The translations under genes and the position numbers were made by a program. The notes below the pieces were generated by a model that was given only the letters and a program-made list of their open reading frames with translations, searched no databases and was not told where the DNA came from. Source: Cryptomeria japonica (taxonomy: Eukaryota > Streptophyta > Pinopsida > Cupressales > Cupressaceae). From it: a DNA stretch of 64,000 nucleotides. The stretch lies in contig NC_081407.1 of the NCBI RefSeq assembly GCF_030272615.1, positions 379,336,179 to 379,400,178 of the forward strand, written 5' to 3'. Shown here piece after piece: positions 1 through 11,459 of this stretch (position 1 is the stretch's first letter; each line of letters begins with the position of its first letter).

Positions 1-1359
1 TATGATGAAATAACTTGAAAGATATCTCTATTTGAAATTCATTGATAAACATGATGTTGTACAAATATTATATAAATATTAAGAAATTCCATTTATGATG
101 CAAACCTATATGTTGTGGATATCTTGTATTAAAATCTATTTTATATGCCTTCACTTATGTTCAATTTGGTTTTCAAACTTGCATGCATGTCTCCTAGAGT
201 TGTAGCATTGCAATATCTAAAAATTAAATGAATATAGATTGTAAATTGTAATTGTATGCTGTAATGAAAGCTCATTTCCAGTAATTGGAAACTTGAGTTA
301 TATTGTCATTGATATTATAGTGTGTTAATGAAGAGGATGTTGGAGCTATCTAGTTATGTGGATGATGTATATGGTCCAAAAATGAGTGTTCAAATGTTGT
401 TGTCTTGTCTAGTTTTTATGGTGAGTAATGATGAAGTGTTTCTAGAAGGCTATAGTAGTGGAAATTACAATATGCAAAAAGGAGTATTTATGTCTTTATG
501 GAAGAATGCTCCACATTCCTCTAATTCTTGATAATAATGTGTTTTGGTTCTATATATAATGTATGCATTCTATGGATGTTGCACAATCATGTTTCCAAGT
601 CCTCTATTGCTCAGATAATGAAGTTGGTTGTGGCAGTTTGTTGATAGTGAGGTTGTGTTTCAAGACTAGTCTAGGTAATTCTCTACCTTGCTCCACTATG
701 TTGGTTCAAGTGTTGCATCTTGGAGGACATGTTCAGATGGTTTGTGAAATATTCCAGTTGATATTTTATGTGTTGGTTTGATCAACAACTGAGGCTATGT
801 TATTCTATGTCTGGAATTGTCAATTGTGTTAGTCTATGGCCAACTCAATTGACTTATCTTATTTTTATCATACACTTTTGGTATAGATATGAATTTCATA
901 TTGAGTTAGAATATTGATATGAGGCTCACTGTGGTATCTATATATCCACATTAGGGAATTTCCATTGAGCAATATTTTTGTAGTGACTAGTTAACATGCT
1001 TCATTTTCTTTTTTACACATTACAGTTTTGAGCAGACTAGAAACAAAGAGCACATGGTAGAAATCATCATTGACAGATAGGCATTTTTAGGAAAAGGATA
1101 GTGTTGTATATGTAGAATTAAGACTATAGATTTTGGTTTGTGAATGAAAGGAAGGTGTATTTTATGAAATTTCTTTAAGGCCAAAGGAAAAACATAACAT
1201 AAAGTTACAAGAACATATTATCAAATCAAAATGTTATAAATGTTCTCTAACTATGTCTTCTTTTGTAGGTACAAATCATAATATATGATTTGATATAGTT
1301 TTAAATTAATCATAGTTGAAGAAATGACAAGGCAAGGGAACTATTTTAAAGAATTCTTC
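1..1359. other. AT-rich non-coding stretch
   Basis: I see no convincing gene here. Two short open frames (322-531 and 563-781, plus strand) have no recognisable domain, no codon pattern and no splice context, and are probably chance. Confidence 0.5.
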
Positions 1360-1690
1360 AAAGAAATGTGGTCACATGGAGTGCCATGATTGCAGGATAC
1401 ATAGTGAATGGACCTCCTAAATAGGCTTTAGGAACTTTCAGGCAAATGCAATTGGCAGATATGAAGTAATGCTCAAAATCCTTTGTCAGCATCCTTCCTT
1501 CCTCTGCCAAAATGAGAGCTTTGGAATAGGGTATGGGAAGCCACCAAAGCATAAAGGATAGAAAATATTGTCAAATGTTGTAGATGCAATTGCCTTGTTG
1601 GACGTGCCATGATTGCAGGATACATAATGAATGGAACTGCTAAAGAGGCTTTAGGAACTTTCAAGCAAATGCAATTGGTATATATTTCAC
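1360..1690 (+). pseudogene. PPR-repeat protein fragment (pseudogene)
   Basis: Plus-strand translation gives two copies of the plant PPR signature. The first, from about 1361, reads RNVVTWSAMIAGYIVNG followed by a helix ending in FRQMQLADMK. The second, from about 1606, reads AMIAGYIMNGTAKEALGTF. Between them is a recognisable FVSILPSSAKMRALE segment, the usual inter-repeat part of plant PLS-class PPR proteins, which act in organelle RNA processing. An in-frame stop follows PPK, another replaces the residue after RALE, and the reading frame shifts between the two repeats. No start, no further repeats and no E or DYW domain are visible. This is a decayed fragment of a much longer gene (normally hundreds of codons). 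Confidence 0.75.
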
Positions 1691-2745
1691 CAAACATATA
1701 CATAACTATGAATAAGCCATATAAAAACTATACACAAATAATTTTAAAACTTTAAAATACAAATGAATTAAAATTTTACTTTTTAAAATTAAAAAAAACA
1801 ATGTATAACGTTTACAAATGTTGCACATGTTTTGTCATTATTTCCTTTCATGTTTTTTTTAGATTGAAGTGTTTCTTAAATATTGGTTATATATATTTTG
1901 TATTACATAAAAATAATTATAAATTGTATATACATGTAAAAATATTAAGAAAACTTTTACACAGATTTTCAACAAGAAATACATACTACATTTATTTACA
2001 CATTCTCAAATATGATGTGGAAATTTATAATCATTGGACTTTTACGAAAAAATAGAGAAGGTAAAAAAAAATTTAGCTTCCGATATGTACCTTGCATTCA
2101 ATATCTTTTCATTACCTAGAACTATTTTTTTAAGGTGTATGAAAGACAAAATAGTCTTTGAAGGTGGTTTTATGACACTCCAAGATTTTTTTTTTTTGTT
2201 ATTTTCCTCATGTCCTCTTCACATCTACCAATTTTCTTACTCATCCACTCACTTTCTACTCACAATTTCTAGCATGAAGACAAAAATAAAACCACGTGAG
2301 TTGTAACGATGGCCTATACCCTAAAATATTTTTTCTTTTTCTTCTTTTTGTACATTGTCTCCACTCGACTTCACTATATAATTTTTTATTAGCACTATAT
2401 ATTTATTTCAACTCAAGGATTAGTCTAAAAACAAATTTTATTTAAATATATTTTTATAAGAAGTGATAATATATATCAAATATCAGATTATATGGAGTAT
2501 CTAAAATATGCTATTGTAGTTGTAAATGGACATTTAATTACATAATATATTTTGATTACGTGGATATACAAAATACATATTTCTATATACATAGTTTTAT
2601 AAATAATAATAATAATTTTAATTGTCACTGTATTCATCTAATATGTGGAAAGATATTAGAAGTTACCACAATGAATTTATCAATTTGATTGACATAAATT
2701 CTTTTTCTTCTTTGAATTCTTAGGTCCATTTTTAGAATAATGACC
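1691..2745. other. AT-rich non-coding stretch
   Basis: Very AT-rich DNA with T-runs near 2187-2200. The small open frames here (1801-2055, 2034-2306) show no domain and are consistent with chance. Confidence 0.5.
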
Positions 2746-3065
2746 ATAGCTTTTTATTATGGATGAAACAAGTTTAGAAGGAGCCCAAAACCATTTAAAT
2801 AAAGTTACCTATAAGATAACCAATACTAACCAGAAAGAAAACCAAGGAACAAAATGTTGCATAAAGATAGACACAACAACCCATAGTTGAACCAGAGAAC
2901 AAAAAGCTACCTCAAAGGAAAGAAATGATAGACCCACAACAAAAAAATGACAAACATGCAACAAAAACTAGACAAACAACGTAGACAATGGAAACGATTA
3001 TAACATATTCAAGGTACTAGTAGCTTCAAGCTATTGTTGTATATGTTCTGATGAAGTTCATCCAA
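2746..3065 (-). repeat. Possible short interspersed repeat, minus orientation
   Basis: Read on the minus strand this segment resembles in layout the 3' part of the copy at 13179-13493. A T- and G-rich tract leads to GGTTTTGGGCTCC and then an A-rich end. Similarity is moderate by eye and I could not find a clean target-site duplication, so membership in that family is tentative. Confidence 0.3.
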
Positions 3066-3144
3066 GTTTTATATGTCCTTTTTTGATTCCACAAATTTAT
3101 TCTATTGTCAATTCCTCGCACGCACGGGTGCACACACTCGCACA

Positions 3145-3146
<2 letters not shown>

Positions 3147-3231
<85 letters not shown>

Positions 3232-3279
3232 GTGTGTGTGTGTGTGTACGTGCATACATGCATGAATGTGTGTGTGTGT
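3147..3279. repeat. (TG)n microsatellite
   Basis: An almost uninterrupted TG run covers 3147-3248 with a single C interruption at about 3227. A short second TG run follows at about 3268-3279. Open frames across it on both strands (poly-Val/Cys or poly-His/Thr) are artefacts of the dinucleotide. Confidence 0.97.
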
Positions 3280-4459
3280 ATTTATATAAAACCAAGCAAT
3301 ATAAAACACATTGAATGTGAAACCTTTATTTATTTTGCACCCTCCCTCTAGATTTTCTTGATTGCCATAGCCCTAGCCACCACTGGAAATTTTGTGCCAC
3401 AAGTAGCATGAGCTAGACTGTTGTCCACCTCTTCAACATCATGCATTTCATTATCATGCCACTCCTCTCTCTGTGTTGAAAATTTTCCTCCTCCTCATCC
3501 TCAATATTTATTAAATTATCAAAGATGAAATTAAAACATGTTATTGTAGCTGAGGAAAAATACCAAAATAAATTGTAATCGTTGTTCAACTTACTCATAG
3601 TTCTAGTGAGAATTTCTTTGTAGTAGATTTTTGTTTTGTTCCCCCAGTTTTTTAACTCAACACATAACATTTTCTATATTTCTTTAGCAAAAAGAAGTCA
3701 AAGAAAATATTCCTTATTGTTTCAAGTTTCCTAAAAATCTTGCAAACTTGAATATTAAAATATTAGTGCACATAAAACTTAAATTGTATTTTTCAACAAT
3801 TTATCTTCAAAATCCAAATTCCAACATTTATTAATAAAATTAGTAATGAATCTAATACTAGACAATATTTTATAAATAGTTTTGTTTTACAAACAACGCC
3901 ATTAGTCCATTTAAGACCAATATAACTATCCAAATCTTGTATACATACAATGGATAGATAAAAGACTTTTCTGGCATCCTGAGGATAGTAGATTATTTCC
4001 TCCAATTTGATAGAGGTGTATCATATTCACAACTCAATGAGGCCTAGAATTTTATATGTTCATTGTTAATGAATCTAAATAAAACTTTATAACTCATTAA
4101 ACACTTATATGTCTAGGCCAAGCATTTGTGTGGGTGGGCGAAGAGGTAAATGGATATCAACAAAGTCATTAGCAATTTTATTTAGTTTGTAATCATGTTC
4201 TATTTTTTTCTATATCATGTTCCTACATCACATCATCATATATGAGACTCCTTGTCTTGTTAGTATTGTAAATTTTGATGTAAAATATATATTGATATAT
4301 AAATATGTGTTAAAAATATATAATTTTTATGCCACTTACTTATCAATCACACATATTTATGAATATCACATTCTCTCATTTATATGGCTATGAAATTTTC
4401 CTTCCAAATTTAAAAATATGAAATTTAAAGTTTACATAATTTTCACATATTACCTTCTT
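3280..4459. other. AT-rich non-coding stretch
   Basis: Nothing recognisable on either strand. Minus-strand open frames at 3413-3670 and 3793-4005 have no family signature. The right part (4260-4459) is very AT-rich and forms the left flank of the insertion that starts at 4476. Confidence 0.5.
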
Positions 4460-4475
4460 AACAAAGATGAACTAT
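4460..4475 (+). repeat. 16-bp target-site duplication, left copy
   Basis: AACAAAGATGAACTAT occurs here and again exactly at 10219-10234. Outside the two copies the DNA is AT-rich unique-looking sequence; between them composition and content change sharply. This is the size expected for target-primed insertion by a non-LTR element. Confidence 0.7.
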
Positions 4476-4982
4476 GTGGATGGGGCGGCTAAAGGGAATC
4501 CTAGGTTAGCTAGGTGTGGGGGAGTAGCTAGGAATCATATGGGTTTGCTAGTTTCTGCGATGGCGCTCCCTCTGGGCACCCAGTCCAACCACTTTGTGGA
4601 GGCTAGCACTGCCCAAATTGGGTTACACATGGCTATAAGAGAAGGTTTTAGAAAGGTATGGTTGGAGTCTAACTCACTAAACACTGTCAATTGTTTGAAT
4701 GGGCGCACAGATCCTAGCTGCAGAACTGCTAATCTGATCAAGGATTGCTGGGATATAATAAATGAGTTTGATGAATTCAAAATTTTGCACGTCTTTTGGG
4801 AAGGAAACAAAGTGACGGATCTACTGACCAATATGGCGGTGGGATATGTGGCAGATAAATGGTGGAGCAGTAGGGATTCTTTCCCAAAAAACTTGTGCGA
4901 GCTGGCTTGTGATGATTGTTACCAAAATTTTGCACCTGCCAAATTTGGTGCCCTAATGAAGCCTTGCATTCATTCATTTTGA
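4467..4982 (+). CDS. RNase H domain ORF (LINE-type, catalytically impaired)
   Basis: A 171-codon uninterrupted frame matches the plant non-LTR RNase H (RVT_3) fold. The pattern is DGAAKGNP at residues 5-12, GGV at 18-20, VEAS with Glu45, then LESNS where the family has LESDS, and a C-terminal HVFWEGNKVTDLL with Asp118. Three of the four acidic residues of the DEDD site are kept (Asp5, Glu45, Asp118). The third Asp is Asn69, which should abolish or strongly reduce cleavage. The Met codon and the next two codons lie in the 16-bp target duplication, so element sequence starts at residue 4 and the start is host-provided. No reverse transcriptase precedes it. It is probably a 5'-truncated LINE remnant that happens to remain open, rather than a functional gene. 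Confidence 0.7.
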   Translation: MNYVDGAAKGNPRLARCGGVARNHMGLLVSAMALPLGTQSNHFVEASTAQIGLHMAIREGFRKVWLESNSLNTVNCLNGRTDPSCRTANLIKDCWDIINEFDEFKILHVFWEGNKVTDLLTNMAVGYVADKWWSSRDSFPKNLCELACDDCYQNFAPAKFGALMKPCIHSF

Positions 4983-5499
4983 AAAGGTCAAATCATGAAC
5001 TAGAAATCATAAATGCACTATTTTTTGTCTAACTTGTTTGCTTCATATGCAGATACAGGAAAAGTAAGACAACATGTGGGTTAAAATGTGGCTCCCATGA
5101 GGGTTGAGCTCATCATGTTGTAGATCATAGAGATATTTATGCTCCATTGTAGATGAAATGGCGTGTCTTATCAAACTTTCAAACAAATGCATTATTGCCA
5201 GATGTGAAACTGACATAACTCTTGCCAAATCCTCCCTGTTGCGTGATGAAATAGCAACAAAGAAAGGCTTAGAAGGTTTCAAGACAAAGGCTCAGGTGTA
5301 GAACACAGGCAATAGCTAGGATGTGTAAAGAATTTATCCCACATTGGAAGTGCAGAGGGAGTTTATCACATTTAAATATAATAACACATATAAACTATAG
5401 TGTCAAAGCTTAAGGGCTTTTGGCAAGAAGTGGCTCGTGGCCCAGTGGACCCTACATGCTCGCACATCTCAAGGCATCCAAATTTTGCGGTAGGCTGGC
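4983..5499. other. Non-coding stretch inside copy A
   Basis: No ORF or RNA gene is supported. A snRNA-promoter-like string at 5336 was considered and rejected. Composition becomes more GC-rich toward 5420, where the degenerate repeats begin. Confidence 0.4.
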
Positions 5500-7000
5500 A
5501 AGAAAAAATTAAATGTCGAGCAAGTTAGGCAGATCAGATGGTGATCACAAATGATCCGACGGTGGTCGCTATACCGCAACATAAAGGTGCGCGACAGTTA
5601 TTCCTTGGGACATGGCGATAAACAACTAGCGGTGGACTGTGGCCGGCAGCTAATGCAAGCAGTTACAACAGATGGTTATGGAGAGGTTCATTTTGGCAGT
5701 TAGTAAGGCCGTGCTAAGGTGTTAGAGCAAAGACCTCAGAGCCAATCAGGGGGTGCCACATGGTAGAGAAGAGGGTATAAGACCAAGGACAAGTGGCAGA
5801 CAGGTGGCGCCCATATGGTGGCTAGTTAGATGCGCACACAAACTAGAGAGTGACCTATCGAACAGACCTTGGCATCGATGGATCTCTAAAAGGATTCACC
5901 GAAAGCATCAGTTCCATCAACATAAGGTACATCGAAGAAATCAGAACCAGTCCCACTGATAAAATAAAAGGTATTGATGAAACTAAGGTATCGATAAAAC
6001 ATGTGAGTAGTTCATCGAGGTAGGAAGTTTGGCCGAAAGAATAATATCAAACGAACCAAGGCGGGCCCAAGTCTAGTGGCAAGTCCAAGTGGTGAGACAA
6101 GTGGATCTCATGAGTGAACCAGTGGCTGACACATGGTGACACCATGGTAGAAGAGAGAGCCGCTTAGAGAGGTTAAAGGTCTAAAGAGACCAGGGAAGAT
6201 CAATGGTGATCAAGAAAGATCCAACGGCTATCGCTATACCGCGATAGAAAGATGCACATCAGGTTATCACTGTGACTTGGTGACAAGGTGGGCCTAGGTT
6301 GAAATGGCAGGTAAAGAGGAGGTAAAGATCGAGTAGTTAATCAAATTTGATGGTTGGGCAAAAAGATCTAATGGTGGTTGCTATGGCACAAGGAAAAGAT
6401 GCACGTTGGGTTATCACAACAACTTGGCAACAAGGTGGGTCCAGGTCTAGTGGTAGGTTGAGATGGCGGTCAAGATGGCAGACAAGGTGGACCCGCGAGA
6501 AAACCAGAGACTGACACATAGCACAGATGAAGAGAGAAAGTCAGAAGAGATAAATGGTTTAAGTTATTGAATATCTAGCAACTATCGCTATACCATGATG
6601 AAAATTCATCCGAATGTTAAGGTTGTGGACTTAGCAACAAGGAAAGGCTAAGGTTAGATAGTGGGTCCAACCATGTTGAGGTAATGTTGAAATGGCAGAT
6701 AGGTGGTACCTTGGTGGTGATCATGGACAAACTAGGAAGTGACACGCAATAGAAAAGAGTAGCTCAGGCAAGTTAAAGGTTGAGCAGGTCCAAGGAGGAT
6801 TGAGAAAGTCCAAGATGATCTGATGGCTATCACTAAGGTGCAATGAGAAGTTGCTCACCCAGTTATCATCATGACTTGGAGGCAAGGCAAGCCCAGGAAG
6901 AGGTGGGTCTGGTCTAAATTCTTGAGGCTTTTAAGTGGAGCCCAGGTGGATCCATGGACAAATCAGGTTGTAGCACATGGCAAGGGTATGCAGACTCAAA
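5500..7000 (+). repeat. Degenerate tandem repeat region
   Basis: A G- and A-rich block repeats the same order of motifs. First comes a run like GATCCGATGGCTATCGCTATACC (anchors at about 5566, 6231, 6377, 6585 and 6829), then a GTTATC...TGACTTGG...AACAAGGTGGGCC segment, then a GACACATGG...AAGAGAG segment. Spacing between anchors is irregular (roughly 145-240 bp, with one larger gap of 665 bp), so units are diverged and partly deleted. No protein is encoded. It resembles a repetitive LTR or untranslated region of a retroelement. Confidence 0.65.
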
Positions 7001-8400
7001 AGTGGGCCCGTTTTGAAGAAAAAGAAGAGGTTTAAAGACCAAGCAAGTTCCTGAAGATGTAGCAGCAGAGCGTAGAAAGAGATCAAGGAAGATCGAATGA
7101 TCAGGATAGCTATTTATTTATCTTGTTGATGACTTGATGGAATTGCCTTCGGTGTTCAGGGTATTTTTGAAGATCGGGAGAACTAGTTGTTGCAAACGAG
7201 GAGTTGTTTTCTATGTGAAATATTGATGGTTGATTTCTGCATGAAAGATTAAGTGTTATATAACATTGAAAAGCTCATGAAATAAGGAGATCATTTCCAC
7301 AATTAGTTTCAACAGAAGTTTCAACACAAAAGGAGATTCCAGAGTTTCATGCATAGTTTTAGGCAGTGGGTTTTTCTTTTTCAGTGGAGCTATTTTGGGA
7401 AAGATTGGCAGTTCTATATTCAACAGTGAAGGTTTTATTTCATACGGCATCAGCTGGAGTCCTATTTTTAGGGTATTATATATATTTTACAGTATTATGC
7501 ATGAGTTTTTATGCCATTTTTGGGCAAATTCACCCAAGGATTTTTCTCATGCAGATCTTTCTTTTTTTTAGGGTTTTTGGAGGAGATATTCATCATGATA
7601 TCTATATTCTCTCTCTCTCCTTCTTTTTCCCTCTAGTTCTTTCTTTTTTGCATACACATTTTTGCAAAAAAGCATTGTAGCTCAATAGTATTTGAGTTTT
7701 ATAACAATAGCACTCCTTTATTTTTTCAATAATATAGCAACATATTTCCTTCTCGATACTTCTTGTCTAGTGTTAAATGAAAGATATTGATGATTTTTCT
7801 GTGATTTATTCTTTGAATCCTTTGATGTTGTCTCTTTCAAGCAGTATTATTTCAAGAGGATACATGGTTAATGTAGGTTATAGATTGTGTAATCTAATTT
7901 TGATAGGTTTGGAGTTGTGAAGATAGTTTATTTTCCTTCAAATGGGCTTTCTAATCATGACCTTTCTATGAAATATTTATGTATTCACATGTTCAGTTGA
8001 GTTGTGAAGTAATCAGGGTTATTTGTTGAAGGTTTTGTGGTTTAAGCAGGTTTCAAATCTCAGATAGGATATTTGGTGCATCACCTCCATTAGAAAAGGT
8101 TTTCATTACATGCAAGCTTTCTATCTCTTTTTATATCAAAATTATTTACAAGAGATTCACCAAACAGGAAGTCGGCTTGATCTTCAGAGATTCACCTTCA
8201 CTTTGAGTGACCCACAGGCTCGAAGGTGTTTCCATGTTCCATAGGATTACTTGGTTTCACACTTAGCATCACGGGTGAAATCCTTAGTGACAACAATTAT
8301 TTTACCCACTTGCGATAATAAATGAATTTTAATCATGATTTGATTGAGTTGGTCAGGAAATGATTGCTTTTTGTTTTCCCTATCTGAAGATCTAGAAACT
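7001..8400. other. Non-coding part of copy A
   Basis: AT-rich sequence with a CT-rich tract near 7605-7640. The open frame at 7366-7680 is hydrophobic and Phe-rich with no domain, consistent with T-rich DNA rather than a gene. Confidence 0.4.
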
Positions 8401-8431
8401 TCCCTTGTGCCTGCATTTTTTGTCTAATTGT

Positions 8432-8545
8432 GTGGCTCATTTCCTGCTACTAGTCGAAGACTTTTTTGGTGTGGCCCATTTCCTGCTACTGTTTGGAGAC
8501 TTCTCTGGTTCAGCCCATTACCTATTGTTTCGCGACCCAGATCAT
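8432..8545 (+). repeat. 39-bp tandem repeat, three copies
   Basis: Three consecutive copies start at about 8432, 8471 and 8510, the last truncated. Each carries GCYCATTWCCT and a GRAGACTT-like segment. The period is 13 codons, and one frame through it gives a repeated AHFLLL...F pattern. It sits immediately upstream of the broken ORF. Confidence 0.75.
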
Positions 8546-8553
8546 TATGGGTG

Positions 8554-10063
8554 GGGACATGAACATGCAAGAACCACCTACTTTTGAGAAATGGAAGAAA
8601 GAAAAGGAGGTGTGGTAGGAAATCAATGATAGGGGAATTGTTCCCTTCTTGGAAAGACTCCATGGCCCTTCTCCTCTGCTCATAGAAACCTTTGTCAATG
8701 GGGGGAAGAAAGGGGTTCTGAGGGCTTATGGTGCTGATTACCAGCTAGATAAAACCCTAGTGGTGACAGTTACTAGTTTGACAATGAATTCTAAAAGGTT
8801 CTATAGAGACAAGAAAACAAGGGAGGAAGACTTGGTGAATTTTATTGATAAATACAAGGAGCACTCAAGAGTTAACAAAATGGCTGATGGTGGCTACAAC
8901 AGAAAAGATCTTATGGCTCCCTAGCCAAACATGGCCAAGTTCATCATGACGTATATTATGCCTGATGGTAGATATGCCAGTATCTTTTCCTACCATTTTA
9001 CCATTTTGAACCATTTTAGGCATGGTAAAATCATTTCTATTCCTTTTTATCCGGCCTCCTCTTTAGAGAATAGTCTTGAAAAACATATGGAGAATCCAAA
9101 TAATCTTGTTCTCATCATGGAGTACACCAAGACCCTTGAAGATGTGCCCTCTCTATATGAGAAAGGCCAACATATTAATATTCAGGAAGTCTCTAACTTA
9201 GAAATAGATTTGGAGGATAGTGGGGGTGCCATTCCTTTTGATGACCTTGATTATAAGCCAATGGAAGAAGGTGAGATTATGGTCACCTTGGTACGTTTAG
9301 AAGTAAGAATCCCCCTAGATGGGTGGCCAACAAATATAAATCTACCTGCAAGCTGATTTCTAAGGCCGAGCCTCTTTCTACAAAGAAGAAGCTTGCAGCT
9401 AAGGACTAGGATCTAAAGACTTCGGACCAGGGAATTAAACTGGACATTCCTATTAACGTCTTGAAGGAAAAGCGGGGGACCATGCCTAAAGAAGCAGACA
9501 ATAGGTTACAGAGGAATGGTACTTTGGTGAACCTGGTGATGGAAGCGACCAGAAGCTAGGAAAGCTGCTAGAAGTGGGTAGAGAGAGAAATTGATACCCT
9601 TAAAGTGGGGGTTAAGGAGATAATTGATATCTTCACAACTTTGCCAGAGCCTAGCAAATATGAGAAGCTCATGATTATGACCTAGAAAATCCCCCAAGAT
9701 GTCAAGGTTATGAAATGCAACCATGAACATAGAATTGAAAAGGTGGAACAGTCTATAGAGGAGATAAAGAAAAACCTCAAGAACCTGGTCCACATAAGCA
9801 AGGAGGCCATGATTAATAGTATGGAGGGGCTCAAAAAGATCAATGTCATGGTTGTGGAGTACAGATCCATTCATAGTAAACTTGAGAAAGATCTTGGAGG
9901 TGAAGATATTGCTACTAGAGGCAACAAAATCATAGGCCCTAGTTCCAGGACAAGAAGTAGCAGGAGTAATAAGGGCACCTCTAGATTCATTATGGAAGAA
10001 TTGGAGGAAATCAATAAGATTAACATCAAGAAGAACAAGGAGTTGGTACACTCTCTTATTTGA
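8554..10063 (+). pseudogene. Broken ORF of about 500 codons, repeat-family protein with coiled-coil tail
   Basis: One reading direction is conserved from MNMQEPPTFEKWKKEKE at 8559 to the natural-looking stop at 10061-10063. It is interrupted by about five TAG codons (near 8607, 8922, 9408, 9558 and 9683), a stop at 9354 and probable small shifts. The N-terminal half has a globular look, with VPFLERLHGPSP, RAYGADYQLDK, KRFYRDKKTREEDL and GRYASIFSYHF segments. The C-terminal part from about 9690 is Lys/Glu-rich with heptad-like spacing and probably forms a coiled coil. I do not recognise the family with certainty. The N-terminal layout is reminiscent of plant transposon-associated proteins rather than of a housekeeping gene, and no catalytic motif is evident. 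Confidence 0.6.
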
Positions 10064-10218
10064 GTACTTTTATTTTGTTGTCTGTGTCTCTTTTGCTTTC
10101 TTGTCTGTTTTGGGGTGCTCCCATATTTTGCTATTGGTTTCCACCTGTTTGGCTGATGGCCGACTTTTGTAAAACTTTTGGTTTCGGGTCCATGTAAAAC
10201 CCATTTATCTTTACCAAA
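10064..10218 (+). other. 3' untranslated tail of copy A
   Basis: A T-rich tail follows the ORF stop and ends GGTTTCGGGTCC, then AAAACCCATTTATC and CAAAA, directly against the right target duplication. The same kind of end is found in copy B. Confidence 0.55.
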
Positions 10219-10234
10219 AACAAAGATGAACTAT
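10219..10234 (+). repeat. 16-bp target-site duplication, right copy
   Basis: Exact match to 4460-4475. Confidence 0.7.
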
Positions 10235-11459
10235 ACACATTTTACATAACCATAGGTTAAGTTCTTTTGTTTAAATGTATTTAGTTCATTTATTTTTCAC
10301 ATACATGATTTTACTAGTTATATTTTCATATCATTCAAATTAAAAACTTCTATTAGAGTGCTAAAAGGAATCTAAATGCAAGACTAAGCAATGATACTAT
10401 TATTATTGATATATATTTATAATTGAACATTTCAGATAACATGTTTATTTGTGACATTCCAACAATCCCTCCTAAATATTCATACACCACTTGTTTTTAC
10501 ATACAAAAAATAAAATAAATTAAGTTAAATCAAGTGAAGAGAAAAGATATTCTTACATATTTTATAATATAAGTCCATAGTATTGCCACACACACTGCAA
10601 TGAAAATAAATCATTGTATTTCCATTTGCACATAATGAATTGAAACACAAATCATGAGTGGGGATCATAATTTTAACATAATATTATAAATATTTTTCAA
10701 ATTATAATGAAGGTTTTGTCTATTTTGTGGTATAACTTTGTCTTATAGGTTCTTAAATTTTGAATATGATTACTTTAACACATCAAAATAATTTAGAAAT
10801 AAATAAATTATATTAAAAATACCGAAAATTTCAAAATATCAAAATATCAAGATTTGATTATAAAAATCAATGAAAAAATATAAATTATTTTGAAATAATC
10901 TATATGATATATTAGTAGTTTAATTTTATTTGGAAGTGAATTATAAATATTAAATAAACATTCCATAATCATCTTAGAATAATATTAGATACTTTTTTGT
11001 TATTCATAATCTTGATTCATTATCATTGAATTAAACTATTAAATTTTTCAAATATGGTCAACATGACCATTATAATTTAACAAATTCTTCAAATATGTTT
11101 CTAGACATCAATGATTTATTATTATATAAAATTTGCATAAATGAACATACTATTTTGGATAGAAAAGTTCAATTAAATTAGATTTATGAGTTCGAAGCTC
11201 AATCACATGTATAAGTTTGAGTTAGAACTTGCTAGCTAAAATATTCCAATGTATGGTAGAGTGGTGTATTTGAAACCAATCCTAACTCAAATAAGTTATT
11301 TAGGAGTCAAGATTGAGAAAATAATTTATATATAATAATTATTTATCTAATGTTATAAATAATTATGTATCATTTCAACCACAATAACTAATAACAAATA
11401 AAATAAAATAAAATAAAATAACATAAATATATTTTAATTCTATTTAAAAATTGAAAAAT
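10235..11459. other. AT-rich intergenic stretch
   Basis: No gene seen. It contains a short (TAAAA)n microsatellite at about 11395-11421, just downstream of the RING gene's 3' end. Confidence 0.5.

Larger units (their letters stand above)
4476..10218 (+). mobile_element. 5.7-kb inserted block, LINE-mobilised family (copy A)
   Basis: The block lies between exact 16-bp direct repeats. Its 3' end is a short CAAAA run after a GGTTTCGGGTCC motif. Two other copies of the same 3'-end type (13179-13493 minus, 57346-58211 plus) are also flanked by 15-16 bp repeats, and in element orientation all three duplications begin AACA. This fits a 5'-truncating, target-primed non-LTR mechanism. Contents from left to right are an RNase H domain, a degenerate repeat region (about 5500-7000), an AT-rich zone, three 39-bp repeats and a broken ORF of about 500 codons. 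No reverse transcriptase or endonuclease is visible, so it is either non-autonomous or a mosaic of nested insertions. Confidence 0.6.

Noticed and set aside
2700-3075. A target duplication around the possible repeat at 2746-3065
   Set aside because: The best pair, near 2725 and 3078, has several mismatches and does not start AACA.
3026-3351. Several open frames over the TG microsatellite
   Set aside because: Products are poly-Val/Cys or poly-His/Thr from the dinucleotide repeat.
5336-5346. ATCCCACATTG, close to the upstream element of plant snRNA promoters
   Set aside because: No TATA at the proper spacing and no U-snRNA sequence downstream; such strings are common in repeats.
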